From Fimbriiglobus ruber (GTDB taxonomy: Bacteria; Planctomycetota; Planctomycetia; Gemmatales; Gemmataceae): DNA of 64,000 nucleotides. The position numbers and the translations under genes are program-made. Shown one piece after another: positions 20,501-29,079 of this stretch. The notes below the pieces were generated by a model. It saw only the letters and a program-made list of their open reading frames with translations. It had not been told where the DNA came from and did not search any database. Within the stretch, counting starts at the first letter, position 1; each line of letters begins with the position of its first letter. The stretch lies in assembly GCF_002197845.1 (NCBI RefSeq), contig NZ_NIDE01000004.1, forward strand, positions 1,362,551-1,426,550. The letters run 5' to 3'.

Positions 20501-23500
20501 GTCGAAGTTCTCGGCGGGGGGGCGAGCAACACGGCTCAATTGACTCCGGCCGCCGGGCTCAACTACACGTTTGTGGCCGGCGACCCGACCGACGTCGTGA
20601 CGGTCAACGCCCCGGCCACGGCCGGCGGGTCCGGGGCCGTGTTCACGACGACGGCGGCGAGCGGCGGGACGACCGTGACCACGACCCAGCGGTCGGACGG
20701 CACGGCCCTCGGGAGTGTCCTGGTGTCGTCGGCCGCGGCGGTCGGGTACATCAACCTAGTAGGGGGGAGCGGGGCCGACGTGTTTAGCGTCACCCCCCAG
20801 GCGATCCCATTCAACGTGATCGCGAACGCGGCCGACGCCCTGACCGTGAACGCCCCAACCTCGGCGGCCACGAGCGGGGTGTATTACGACGCGTCCGGGA
20901 CGGTCAACGGCGGGACCGTCATCCGCGCGTATCAGGAGGCGGCCGGCTACACCGAGGGGGCGTCCGTCGGGACCGTCTGGTTCTCGGACGCCACCCCGCT
21001 CGGGGAGGTCAACCTCGTGGGGACGACGGCGACCGACACGTTCGTCATCGCCCCCCAGGCCACCCCGTTCAACGTGGCCACGGGCGGCGGGACGGCCGAC
21101 AACCTGACCCTGGAAACCCCGGGGGCGACCACCGGGGTGTACTACGACGCGACCGGGACGGTCAACAGCGGGACCGTCATCCACGCGTACAACGAGGCCG
21201 CCGGCAATACCGAGGGGGCGTCCCTCGGGACCGTCTGGTTCCCGGCCGCCGCCGCCCCCGGGTCGGTGAACATCGTGGGGACGTCGTCGGCCGACACCTT
21301 CGCCATCGCCCCCCAGGCGACCCCATTCAACATCTACGGCGGGGCGACCGACGCCCTGATGGTCGACCCCCCGGCGGCGGTCACGGCCGGGGTGTACTAC
21401 GACGCGACGGCCACGGTCGGCGGCGGGACGGTCGTCTCCGCGTACAACGAGGCTGCCGGCTACACCGAGGGCTCATACCTCGGGGGCGTCTGGTTCTACA
21501 ACGCGACCCCGCTCGCGATGGTCAACCTCAACGGGACGGCGGCGGCCGACTCGTTCGTCGTCACCCCCCAGGCCACCCCGTTCAATATCGCCATCGGCGG
21601 CGGGTCCGACGCCCTGACCGTCGACGCCCCGGCGTCCGCGTCCACGACCGGAGTGGACTACGACGCGACCGGAACGGTCAACAGCGGCACGGTCATCCAC
21701 GCGTCCCAGAACTCGTCCGGCAAGCCGTCGATCGGGACGGTGTGGTACCCGAACGCCGGCGCGCCCGCCCAGGTCACCCTGAACGGGACGCCGACCGCCG
21801 ACGAATTCGACGTCATCCCCCAAACTAGCCCGCTCTTCAAGGTGTACGGGGACGGCGGGTCGGGCGACCTGTTGAACGACCACACGCCCGCCGCAGCCGG
21901 GACGTCCGGGGTGTCCTACTCGACCACCGCGTCGGGCGGCGGGACGTACGTGTACACGTACCGGTCGTCCGACAACGCCGACCTCGGGGATCTCTGGTAC
22001 GCCTCCGAATCGCCCCCGACGTCGTTCGCCGGGGTGGCCGTAGACCCGACCACCACGTCACTAGCCCGGTCCAGCAGTTCGACCACCTACGGCCAGGCGG
22101 TGACGCTCACCGCGACGGTCGGGTCGTCGGCCGGAACACCGAGCGGGTCGGCCACCTTCCTGGACGGGGCAACCGTTCTGGGGACTGGGACGTTGAGTAG
22201 CGGGGTGGCCATGTTCACCACCGCGGCCCTGACCGGTGGCTCCCACGCGATCACGGCGGTGTACGCCGGGAACGCGACGTACACCACCAGCACGTCGGCG
22301 GCCGTCAGCGTGACGGTCAGCCAGGTCGCTTCGACCACCTACCTTTCCGTGTCGGTCAACCCGGCCGTAGCGGGGCAATCCGTCACCCTCACCGCGACCG
22401 TCGCGCCGGGCGGGACGGGGTCTGGGATGCCGACCGGGACGGTCACGTTCAAAGACGGGTCGACCACTCTGGGGACGGGCACCCTGAGCGGCGGGGTGGT
22501 CACGTTCACCACATCGGCCTTGGCCGTCGGCTCGCACTCGATCACGGCGGTGTACAGCGACGACACGAACTTCACCGCCAGTACGTCCGCGGCCGTGACC
22601 GAAACGGTCAACCCGGCCAACACCACGACGACACTGGCGGCGTCAACCAACACGGCGACATACGGGCAGGCGGTCACCCTGACGGCGACGGTCGCGGCCG
22701 TCGCCCCGGGGGCTGGGATGCCGACCGGGACGGTCACGTTCAAAGACGGGTCGACCACTCTGGGGACGGGCACCCTGAGCGGCGGGGTGGCCACGTTCAC
22801 CACGTCGGCCCTGGCCGTCGGCTCGCACTCGATCACGGCGACGTACGGTACGGTCACAAGCTTCACCGGCAGCACGTCCGGATCGCTGGCCGAAACGGTC
22901 AACCCGGCCGCCACCACGACGGGCCTGGCGGCGTCGGCCAACGCCGCCGTTTACGGCCAGGGGGTGACCCTCATAGCGGCGGTCGCGGCCGTCGCCCCCG
23001 GGGGCGGAACGCCGACCGGGACGGTCACGTTCTACGACGGGTCGATCAACCTCGGGACGATGACCCTGAGCGGGGGTTCGACTACTCTCATCACCACCGT
23101 TACCGGTCTCGGCTCGCATACGTTCACCGCGACGTACAACCCGGGTACGGGCTACAACGCGAGCGGGGCAACGTTTCAGGTGGAAGTCGGCCAAGCTTCG
23201 TCGACGGTCAGTTTGTCACTGTCATCGAACTACCTCCCGGCGGGTTCAAGTGTAACGGCCACGGCAACGGTTGGGGTCGCCCTTCCGGGGGGTGGATCGC
23301 CGACCGGGACGGTCACTTTTATGGACGGGACGACCACCCTGGGGACGGCGACGGTGACCAGGGGATTGGCCACATTCTTGATCAATACGCTGACGGTCGG
23401 GAACCATACTATTACGGCTTCGTACAGTGGCGACACCAACTTCCGCGCCAGTACGTCGGCAGGGCAGGCCGAGACGGCGACGAGAGCGACGGCTAACATA

Positions 23501-24289
23501 ATCATGTCTTCGTCAGATTATAGCGCGGTTTACGGTCAGGCGGTGACGTACACGGCGACCGTCCAACCGAACCCATCGGGCGGCGTGATCCCGACCGGTT
23601 CGATCACCTTCACGGACGACTCCGGCACTCTCGGCACCGTCACGCTGGTCAACGGGGTGGCCACGATCCCCGCCCCGTTCCTGGAGGTCGGGACCGACTC
23701 CATTTCCGCGTCGTATTCCGGGGACACGAACTTCGCCGGCAGGACGTCCCCGGGCTTTGTCGAGGAAGTAACGGAGGCTTCGTCGACCGTCAGCGTGACG
23801 GCGTCGCCATCCCCGGCCACCTTCGGCCAGACGGTGACCCTCACGGCCACGGTCGTGGCGCAAGCCCCGGGAAGCGGAACGCCAACCGGGTCGGTCGAGT
23901 TCGATGACGGGCCGACCGACATCGGGACGGGTACGATCGACGGGGACGGCGTGGCCTCACTGACCGTTCAGGGATTGGCCCCGGGCACCCACTCGATCGT
24001 GGCCTTGTATTATGGGGACGACAATTTCTTTGGGAATTACTCTTCCCCTTGGTCAGAAGGAGTCGGTAAGGCCGTAACCGTGGTCGGCCTGTCCTGGCCG
24101 ACCGGGAATGTCGTTTCCGGCCAGTCGGTGGCGCTGACGGCCACGGTCGTTGCTCCCGGAGGGGGGGGACGCCGTCCGGGTCGGTCGCGTTCTACGACGG
24201 GACGGTCGACCTCGGGGCGGGCACCTTGGACGAGTACGGAGTGGCAACCCTGCTTCCAGTCACCTTTGAGGCCGGGTCGCACACGTTGA
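17534..24289 (+). CDS. giant RHS protein, segment 4: YD repeats, beta-repeat block, Ig-like repeats
   Basis: Continues as LMWVTGTGGYQFFAQG. From 17,600 to about 20,250 are RHS/YD repeats (YDADGNPTETVDNVGNTTLTAFD and so on), which build the RHS cocoon. From 20,340 to 22,030 is an unrelated block of five repeats of about 76 residues with core ADTFAIAPQATPFNI and GVYYDATGTVNSGTV, probably beta-helical. From 22,050 Ig-like (Big_3/5-type) repeats start, each with YGQAVTLTATV, TGTVTFKDG and SITAVYSGDTNF. The frame is lost in a run of eight G near 24,163-24,170; the last about 40 codons are out of frame. Confidence 0.65.
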   Translation: MWVTGTGGYQFFAQGTGDTYTSPAGNFGTLVYVPDEGYEYTAKDQTVSDFDAKGDLTLVTDRDGLTTQYAYNGDDSLASVTAADGGVTTFAYGGGGLAQITEPGGRVWTFTADGDGDLTGWTTPDGTSRTFEYDNDHHLTMDTWGAIQTAVTYANNVVTAVVRGGQTWTVDSVAGQGFADPVGTTAAPAARVTDPLGYQTQYQVTSGDVPLAVTRPDGLTQTWKLLDGVLVTSATDFLGQTTTTQYGSVSGVLDGDVTGVTNPDGSHQSYGYDPLYHQITSSTDGNGNPTTYGLNATGDRTSTTDPLNDTTTDVWADGLLMSETDAVGDVTSYTYTQYRQTSTVTHTGPTGIVSSTATYTYDAAGNLSTMTDGVGDVTTYVYDGENRLVSTTDPDHNTTSTTYTPDGQVAGTTDANGIVTTYAYNTQGLVTQVVGNADGATAADRRTTLTAYDADGDPTAVTDPLGNVTRTYYDVDGRAVAVTDPNGYTSNTLYDADGNPTETVDNVGNTTLTAFDAMSRPISTAVYSSAATGSTLVTSNQTVYDADGNATLQTDGDGNQTQTRYDAANRLTYEADAAGTAAAVRTTTSYDPAGRATLVVDGTGDSTLTAYDAEGRSLGQTIVSAAGTVVTESTTRYDLAGRPTASIDPDGTTHLTGYDPAGRVTLSSAVDENGDVISSTTTAYDPAGNPTATIDGDGHTTLTAYDAFGAATRVQSPAAGDGAATSAYDLDGRLTLATDADGNETYDVYDADGNLLSEEVDDAEGDVDTYSRKAYDPDGNLIGLIDGDSHVTSYAYDALGRQTTSDAGVDGPAGTDAKTTDAYDGAGNLTEVVDADGNVTQSAFDADNRLTAETLYDDEGDVVRQRTYAYDADGRQTLITDGVGNTTLSTYDAAGQLLTQTVRGPNTGGGTSHPDAREAAPAAVTMAPAVRQMTPASGGSSVYIQGSTLVVQGPSTTSNTIAVTPDGAGTVTVAFNGTALGNYAVPSGGVEVLGGGASNTAQLTPAAGLNYTFVAGDPTDVVTVNAPATAGGSGAVFTTTAASGGTTVTTTQRSDGTALGSVLVSSAAAVGYINLVGGSGADVFSVTPQAIPFNVIANAADALTVNAPTSAATSGVYYDASGTVNGGTVIRAYQEAAGYTEGASVGTVWFSDATPLGEVNLVGTTATDTFVIAPQATPFNVATGGGTADNLTLETPGATTGVYYDATGTVNSGTVIHAYNEAAGNTEGASLGTVWFPAAAAPGSVNIVGTSSADTFAIAPQATPFNIYGGATDALMVDPPAAVTAGVYYDATATVGGGTVVSAYNEAAGYTEGSYLGGVWFYNATPLAMVNLNGTAAADSFVVTPQATPFNIAIGGGSDALTVDAPASASTTGVDYDATGTVNSGTVIHASQNSSGKPSIGTVWYPNAGAPAQVTLNGTPTADEFDVIPQTSPLFKVYGDGGSGDLLNDHTPAAAGTSGVSYSTTASGGGTYVYTYRSSDNADLGDLWYASESPPTSFAGVAVDPTTTSLARSSSSTTYGQAVTLTATVGSSAGTPSGSATFLDGATVLGTGTLSSGVAMFTTAALTGGSHAITAVYAGNATYTTSTSAAVSVTVSQVASTTYLSVSVNPAVAGQSVTLTATVAPGGTGSGMPTGTVTFKDGSTTLGTGTLSGGVVTFTTSALAVGSHSITAVYSDDTNFTASTSAAVTETVNPANTTTTLAASTNTATYGQAVTLTATVAAVAPGAGMPTGTVTFKDGSTTLGTGTLSGGVATFTTSALAVGSHSITATYGTVTSFTGSTSGSLAETVNPAATTTGLAASANAAVYGQGVTLIAAVAAVAPGGGTPTGTVTFYDGSINLGTMTLSGGSTTLITTVTGLGSHTFTATYNPGTGYNASGATFQVEVGQASSTVSLSLSSNYLPAGSSVTATATVGVALPGGGSPTGTVTFMDGTTTLGTATVTRGLATFLINTLTVGNHTITASYSGDTNFRASTSAGQAETATRATANIIMSSSDYSAVYGQAVTYTATVQPNPSGGVIPTGSITFTDDSGTLGTVTLVNGVATIPAPFLEVGTDSISASYSGDTNFAGRTSPGFVEEVTEASSTVSVTASPSPATFGQTVTLTATVVAQAPGSGTPTGSVEFDDGPTDIGTGTIDGDGVASLTVQGLAPGTHSIVALYYGDDNFFGNYSSPWSEGVGKAVTVVGLSWPTGNVVSGQSVALTATVVAPGGGGRRPGRSRSTTGRSTSGRAPWTSTEWQPCFQSPLRPGRTR

Positions 24290-27204
24290 CCGCCGAGTAC
24301 TCCGGGGACACCGATTTCAACGGCGTGTCGGGGATGTTGACCGCGACGGTCGACCAGGACCCGACGTCGACCGACCTGTCAGTCTCGCCCGGGCCGTTCG
24401 TGTCCGGCCAGGCGGTCACCCTCACTGCGACCGTCACCGCGAATAGTCCGGGGAGCGGGTCCCCGACCGGGCCGGTCGAGTTCTTCGACGGGTTGACGTA
24501 CCTCGGAACGGGCACCATAACCGTGGACGGGGAGGCGGCTGTCACCGTCACCAGCCTGGGGGCCGGGCCGCACACCCTGACCGCCGACTACGAGAGCGAC
24601 ACCAACTTCCTCGGCAGTACGTCGGCGGACGTCACCACGACGGTCGGCCAGGACCCGACGTCGACCGACCTGTCGGTCCCGCCCGGGCCGTTCGTGTCCG
24701 GCCAGGCGATCGTCCTGACCGCGACCGTCACCGCAGAAGGCCTCGGGAGCGGGATTCCGACCGGGCCGGTCAAGTTCTACGACGGGACGGTCGACCTCGG
24801 GACGGGTACCCTGGGCACCGACGGGGAGGCAACCGTCACCGTCACCGGCCTGGGGGCCGGGTCGCACACCCTGACTGCCGACTACGAGAGCGACACCAAC
24901 TTCCTCGGCAGTACGTCGGCGGACGTCACCACGACGGTCGGCCAGGACGGGACGTCGACCGGGCTGACCGCATCCCTGTCGTCGACCGTGTACGGCCAGG
25001 CGGTCACGTTCACCGCCACGGTCACGGCGGACGACCTGGGTGGGGTAACGCCGGGCGGGTCGGTCGACTTCTACGACGGGTCGACCCTGGTGGGGACGGC
25101 CACCCTGAGCGGCGGGACCGCGACGTTCACCACCAACGACCTGGCGGCCGGCAGCCGTTTCGTCACGGCCGTGTACGACGGGGACGCGAACTTCACCGGT
25201 AGCCAGTCGAACGGCGCGGACGTGGCGGTCGCCCAAGACGGGACATCAACTGGTCTGACCGCGTCCGTGTCGTCGACCGTGTACGGTCAGGCGGTCACGC
25301 TCACCGCCACGGTCGAGGCCGTCCCCCCGGGGAGCGGAACACCCACCGGACCGGTTAAGTTCTACGACGGGTCGACCTGGTTGTGGACGGGCACCCTGAG
25401 CGACGGCGTGGCCACGTTCACCACGTACGACCTGATGGCCGGCGGCCACGACGTCACGGCTGTGTACGACGGGGACGTGAACTTCACCGGCAGCCAGTCA
25501 CAAGACGGGACCGCGAGCGTGACGGTCGCCCAGGACGGGACATCGACCGGGTTGACCGCGTCCGTGCCGTCGACCGTGTACGGCCAGGCGGTCACGCTCA
25601 CCGCCACGGTCGAGGCTGCCGCTCCGGGAAGCGGGACGCCCGCTGGACCGGTCGAGTTCTACGACGGATCGACCTGGTTGTGGACGGGCACCCTGAGCGA
25701 CGGGGTCGCCACGTTCACAACCACCGGCCTGGGCGTCGGGCCGCACGACCTCACGGTCGCGTACGGCGGGGACACGAACTTCACCGGCAGCGGCTCGGCG
25801 GCCGGAACCGCGGACGTGACGGTCGGGCAGGTCGGGACGACCATCCAATTGATCTCGTCCCCCAGCCCGGCCGTGTCCGGGCAACCGGTCACACTCACGG
25901 CCACGGTCACGGTCGTACTTCCGGGGGCAGGGACACCGACCGGGACGGTCACGTTCGAGGATGGGACGACGCTCCTCGGGACGATCGCCGTGGACGGCAC
26001 CGGGACGGCCACGCTGACCACCTCCGCCCTGGCCGTCGGAAGTCACTCCCTCACGGCCACGTACAACGGCGACACGAACTTCCAGGCCGGTTCACCCGTC
26101 GGCTTGACCGAGGCGGTGGTGCCGGTCGCCGATCTGGTCGTGACCCCGCCGACCGCGACCCAGGGGACGGGGACGCCCGCGAACGCGGTCGTGGCCACGT
26201 TCACCGACCCGACCGGGACCGAATCCGCGGCCGCCTACGCCGCGACGATTGCGTGGGGGGACGGGGCGACCGACACCGGGACAGTCGTATCGCTGGGCAG
26301 CGGACTGTACCAAGTCACCGGCCCGTCCCACACGTACGCCGCGTACGGGTCGGCGTACGTGACGGTGACCGTCACGTACGCCGACCTGCCGTCGGTGTCC
26401 GCGACCGCCGGGGTGAATGTCGCGGAACAACAGGTGACGGACCTGGTCGAGGCGAACGTGCCGGCGTCCGGACTGAAGGGGGCGGCGGTCGGGCCGGTCG
26501 CCGGGATCGCGACGTTCACCGACCCGGCCGGGACACCGGACGCGGGCGACTTCACGGCGACGATCGCCTGGGGGCGACGGGACGACGTCGGCCGGGACGG
26601 TCGTCGCCGAGGGCGGCGGCGCGTACCAGGTCAACGCCCCGGCCCACGCGTACGCCACGTACGGGTCGTTCACGGTCTCCACCACCGTTCAATTCGAGAA
26701 TCTGCCGGCCGTGACCTCGGCCGGGAAAACGATCGCGGTCGCCGACCAACCGATCACCGGGTTGACCGTCACCCCGCCGGCGGCGGCGATCGCCCAGCCG
26801 ACGGCCGCCAACGCGGTCGTGGCCACGTACACCGACCCGGCCGGGGACGACCCGGTGACGACCTTCGCCGCGACCATCACCTGGGGCGACGGATCGGCCG
26901 CGGACACCGGGACCGTCGTCGACCTGGGCGGCGGGCGGTACCAGGTCACCGCCCCGGCTCACACGTACGCCGCGCCCGGGTCCTTCACGCTGACGGTTAC
27001 GGTCACCCACGACCAACTCCCAGCGGTCTCGGCATCCGGCACGGTGACGGTGACGGTCCGCCAGGTTACGGATGTCGTGATCTCGCCCCCGATCAGTGTC
27101 GGGATGGGGACGTCGACCGGGGCGATCACCGGGCTCGCCACGTTCACCGACCCGGGCGGGGCCGAGCCCGCGTCGAACTACACCGTCACGATCGAGTGGG
27201 GTGA
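24226..27204 (+). CDS. giant RHS protein, segment 5: Ig-like repeats then PKD-like repeats
   Basis: The homologous reading enters near 24,170 (SGSVAFYDGTVDLGAGTL). It continues the Ig-like repeats (about 14 across segments 4 and 5, the last starting TTIQLISSPSPAVSGQPV) up to about 26,100, then returns to PKD-like repeats (IAWGDGATDTGTVV). At about 26,573 one extra G in TGGGGGC shifts the frame, so everything after IAWGRRDD to 27,204 in this frame is noise and the true protein continues in segment 6. Neighbouring Ig-like units are close to identical at DNA level, showing recent tandem duplication. Confidence 0.6.
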   Translation: MDEYGVATLLPVTFEAGSHTLTAEYSGDTDFNGVSGMLTATVDQDPTSTDLSVSPGPFVSGQAVTLTATVTANSPGSGSPTGPVEFFDGLTYLGTGTITVDGEAAVTVTSLGAGPHTLTADYESDTNFLGSTSADVTTTVGQDPTSTDLSVPPGPFVSGQAIVLTATVTAEGLGSGIPTGPVKFYDGTVDLGTGTLGTDGEATVTVTGLGAGSHTLTADYESDTNFLGSTSADVTTTVGQDGTSTGLTASLSSTVYGQAVTFTATVTADDLGGVTPGGSVDFYDGSTLVGTATLSGGTATFTTNDLAAGSRFVTAVYDGDANFTGSQSNGADVAVAQDGTSTGLTASVSSTVYGQAVTLTATVEAVPPGSGTPTGPVKFYDGSTWLWTGTLSDGVATFTTYDLMAGGHDVTAVYDGDVNFTGSQSQDGTASVTVAQDGTSTGLTASVPSTVYGQAVTLTATVEAAAPGSGTPAGPVEFYDGSTWLWTGTLSDGVATFTTTGLGVGPHDLTVAYGGDTNFTGSGSAAGTADVTVGQVGTTIQLISSPSPAVSGQPVTLTATVTVVLPGAGTPTGTVTFEDGTTLLGTIAVDGTGTATLTTSALAVGSHSLTATYNGDTNFQAGSPVGLTEAVVPVADLVVTPPTATQGTGTPANAVVATFTDPTGTESAAAYAATIAWGDGATDTGTVVSLGSGLYQVTGPSHTYAAYGSAYVTVTVTYADLPSVSATAGVNVAEQQVTDLVEANVPASGLKGAAVGPVAGIATFTDPAGTPDAGDFTATIAWGRRDDVGRDGRRRGRRRVPGQRPGPRVRHVRVVHGLHHRSIRESAGRDLGRENDRGRRPTDHRVDRHPAGGGDRPADGRQRGRGHVHRPGRGRPGDDLRRDHHLGRRIGRGHRDRRRPGRRAVPGHRPGSHVRRARVLHADGYGHPRPTPSGLGIRHGDGDGPPGYGCRDLAPDQCRDGDVDRGDHRARHVHRPGRGRARVELHRHDRVG

Positions 27205-27559
27205 CGGCACCACGTCCGCGGGGACGGTCGTATCGCTCGGCGGCGGCGCGTACCGGGTCGACGCTCCGGCCCACACATACCCCGAGGCCGGGCCGTACAC
27301 GATCACCGTCGTCATCCAGCACGAGTCCCTGCCCCCGCTCGTCACCCGGGCGACCGTCACCGTGTCCCCTCCGGCGAGTTCGCCGCCCGTCCTGACCGGG
27401 CCGATCGAGTCGGTCATGTCGAACGAGTACAACACGTCCGGCGAGCTGACCCGGACGATCGACGGGGACAACGTCGCGACCGACTACCGGTACGACGCCG
27501 CGGGCGACGTGACGGCGCAAATCGCGGCCGCCAACACGGCCACCCGGTCACCACCCTGA
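26711..27559 (+). CDS. giant RHS protein, segment 6: PKD-like repeats and return to YD repeats
   Basis: The true reading enters at about 26,575 (TSAGTVVAEGGGAYQVNAPAH). Two more PKD-like repeats follow (ITWGDGSAADTGTV, IEWGDGTTSAGTV), then at about 27,400 the sequence goes back to RHS/YD repeats (SNEYNTSGELTRTIDGDN, YRYDAAGDVTAQI). The frame breaks near 27,545; the continuation TTLSEYDEAGLLTAAVDG is in the next frame. Confidence 0.55.
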   Translation: MTSAGKTIAVADQPITGLTVTPPAAAIAQPTAANAVVATYTDPAGDDPVTTFAATITWGDGSAADTGTVVDLGGGRYQVTAPAHTYAAPGSFTLTVTVTHDQLPAVSASGTVTVTVRQVTDVVISPPISVGMGTSTGAITGLATFTDPGGAEPASNYTVTIEWGDGTTSAGTVVSLGGGAYRVDAPAHTYPEAGPYTITVVIQHESLPPLVTRATVTVSPPASSPPVLTGPIESVMSNEYNTSGELTRTIDGDNVATDYRYDAAGDVTAQIAAANTATRSPP

Positions 27560-27579
27560 GCGAGTACGACGAGGCCGGG

Positions 27580-29079
27580 TTGCTCACCGCGGCGGTCGAC
27601 GGGAACGGGGTAACGACCGTCACCGCGTACGACGCCGACGACCGGGCGACCGCGGTGACGGTCGGGGTCGGGACCACGCACGCGGTCACCACCCGGAGCG
27701 AATACGACCCGGCCGGGATTCTGACCGCGACGGTCGACGGGGCCCTCGGCACGACCCTCACCGCGTACGACCCGGACGGCCAACCGCTCACCGCGACGGT
27801 GTTCGACGCGAACGGGACGGTCGAGTCCGTCAAGTCGATGGCGTACGACCTGGACGGGCTGCTCACCGAGACGACCGACGGGGCCGGGAACGAGACGGAC
27901 GACGCGTACGACGCCCTCGGGCGGAAGGCGGCCGAGGAGGTGTTCAGCCTGCTCGGGGTGGCCGTCGACCTAACCAGCTACGCGTACGACGGGGACGGCA
28001 ACCTGGTCTCCCAGATCGACGTCGACGGCGGCGGCCAGCAGACGGTGACCGACTTCGCGTACGACGCCGAGGGGAACCAGACGAGCGAGACCGAAGGGGT
28101 CGGGTCGGCGAGCCAGATCGTGGTCAACTTGACGGCGTTCGACCCCGAGGGGCACGCCACCCAGACGGCCGACGCCCTCGGGAACTTGACGAGCGACGTC
28201 GTCGACGCCCTCGGGCGGGTCGTGTCCGAGGCCGGGACGGACCCGTCCGGCGGCACCACGGTGACCGCCTCCGCGAGCGTGTACGACCTGGCCGGGCGGC
28301 TGCTGTCCGGGACCGACGGGGACGGGAACGTGACGTCGTACGGGTACGACCCGCTCGGGCGGATGCTGTCCCAGGTGCTGTCCGGGCCGGGGACCGGCGG
28401 GACGGCCGCCGACGCCCACTACTACGCGTACGACGACGGCGGCAACCAGACCGCCACGACCGACGCCCTCTCCGCGACCACGCTGATGGCGTTCGATCCC
28501 GAGGGGGACGCGACCGGGACGCTCGACCCGACCGGGGCGGCCACGACGGACCAGTACGACGGGGACGGCCGCGTCACCCTGTCCGTCGACGGGGACCACA
28601 ACACGACGGTGACCACGTACGACGCGGACGGCCACGTGTTGACCGCGACGACGTCGTCGGCCGAGTCCGGGGCGGCCCCGGTGTCGGTCACGTACGCGTA
28701 CGACGGGGACGGTAACCGGACGCTGGAAACGGACGGGGACGGGGACCAGACGTCGACGACGTATGACGCCGACGGGCGGGTGCTGACGACGACCGAGGGG
28801 GTCGGGTCGGACACGCCGGTCGCCACGACCAACGTGTACGACCACGAGGGCCGGGTGATCGACGCGATCGACGGGGCCGGGAACCAGACGTTCACCACGT
28901 ACAACGCCGAGGGGTGGGTTTCACCGAACAGGTGTACGACGCGGACGGGACCGAGGCGTCGGCCAAGACGTACACGTACGACGCCGACGGGCGGGTGGCC
29001 GAGGAACAGGACCAGGACGGGACGACGACGTCGTACGCGTACGACGCGGCCGGCCGGCAGACGACGATGGCCGTCGTGA
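27580..29079 (+). CDS. giant RHS protein, segment 7: YD repeats
   Basis: Enters from about 27,548. Contains some 20 RHS/YD repeats with the standard core YDxxGxxxxxxDxxGNxT (YDLDGLLTETTDGAGNETDD, YGYDPLGRMLSQVL). These wrap into the beta-cage of RHS toxins. The frame is lost near 28,916 (EGWVSPNRC); the homologous continuation GFTEQVYDADG starts in the frame of segment 8, and the remaining codons to 29,079 are out of frame. Confidence 0.6.
   Translation: MLTAAVDGNGVTTVTAYDADDRATAVTVGVGTTHAVTTRSEYDPAGILTATVDGALGTTLTAYDPDGQPLTATVFDANGTVESVKSMAYDLDGLLTETTDGAGNETDDAYDALGRKAAEEVFSLLGVAVDLTSYAYDGDGNLVSQIDVDGGGQQTVTDFAYDAEGNQTSETEGVGSASQIVVNLTAFDPEGHATQTADALGNLTSDVVDALGRVVSEAGTDPSGGTTVTASASVYDLAGRLLSGTDGDGNVTSYGYDPLGRMLSQVLSGPGTGGTAADAHYYAYDDGGNQTATTDALSATTLMAFDPEGDATGTLDPTGAATTDQYDGDGRVTLSVDGDHNTTVTTYDADGHVLTATTSSAESGAAPVSVTYAYDGDGNRTLETDGDGDQTSTTYDADGRVLTTTEGVGSDTPVATTNVYDHEGRVIDAIDGAGNQTFTTYNAEGWVSPNRCTTRTGPRRRPRRTRTTPTGGWPRNRTRTGRRRRTRTTRPAGRRRWPS

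Noticed and set aside
22050..26100. Regular repeats of about 270-300 bp, first taken for a non-coding tandem or CRISPR-like array
   Set aside because: The units are in-frame Ig-like coding repeats with conserved protein motifs and no spacer structure.
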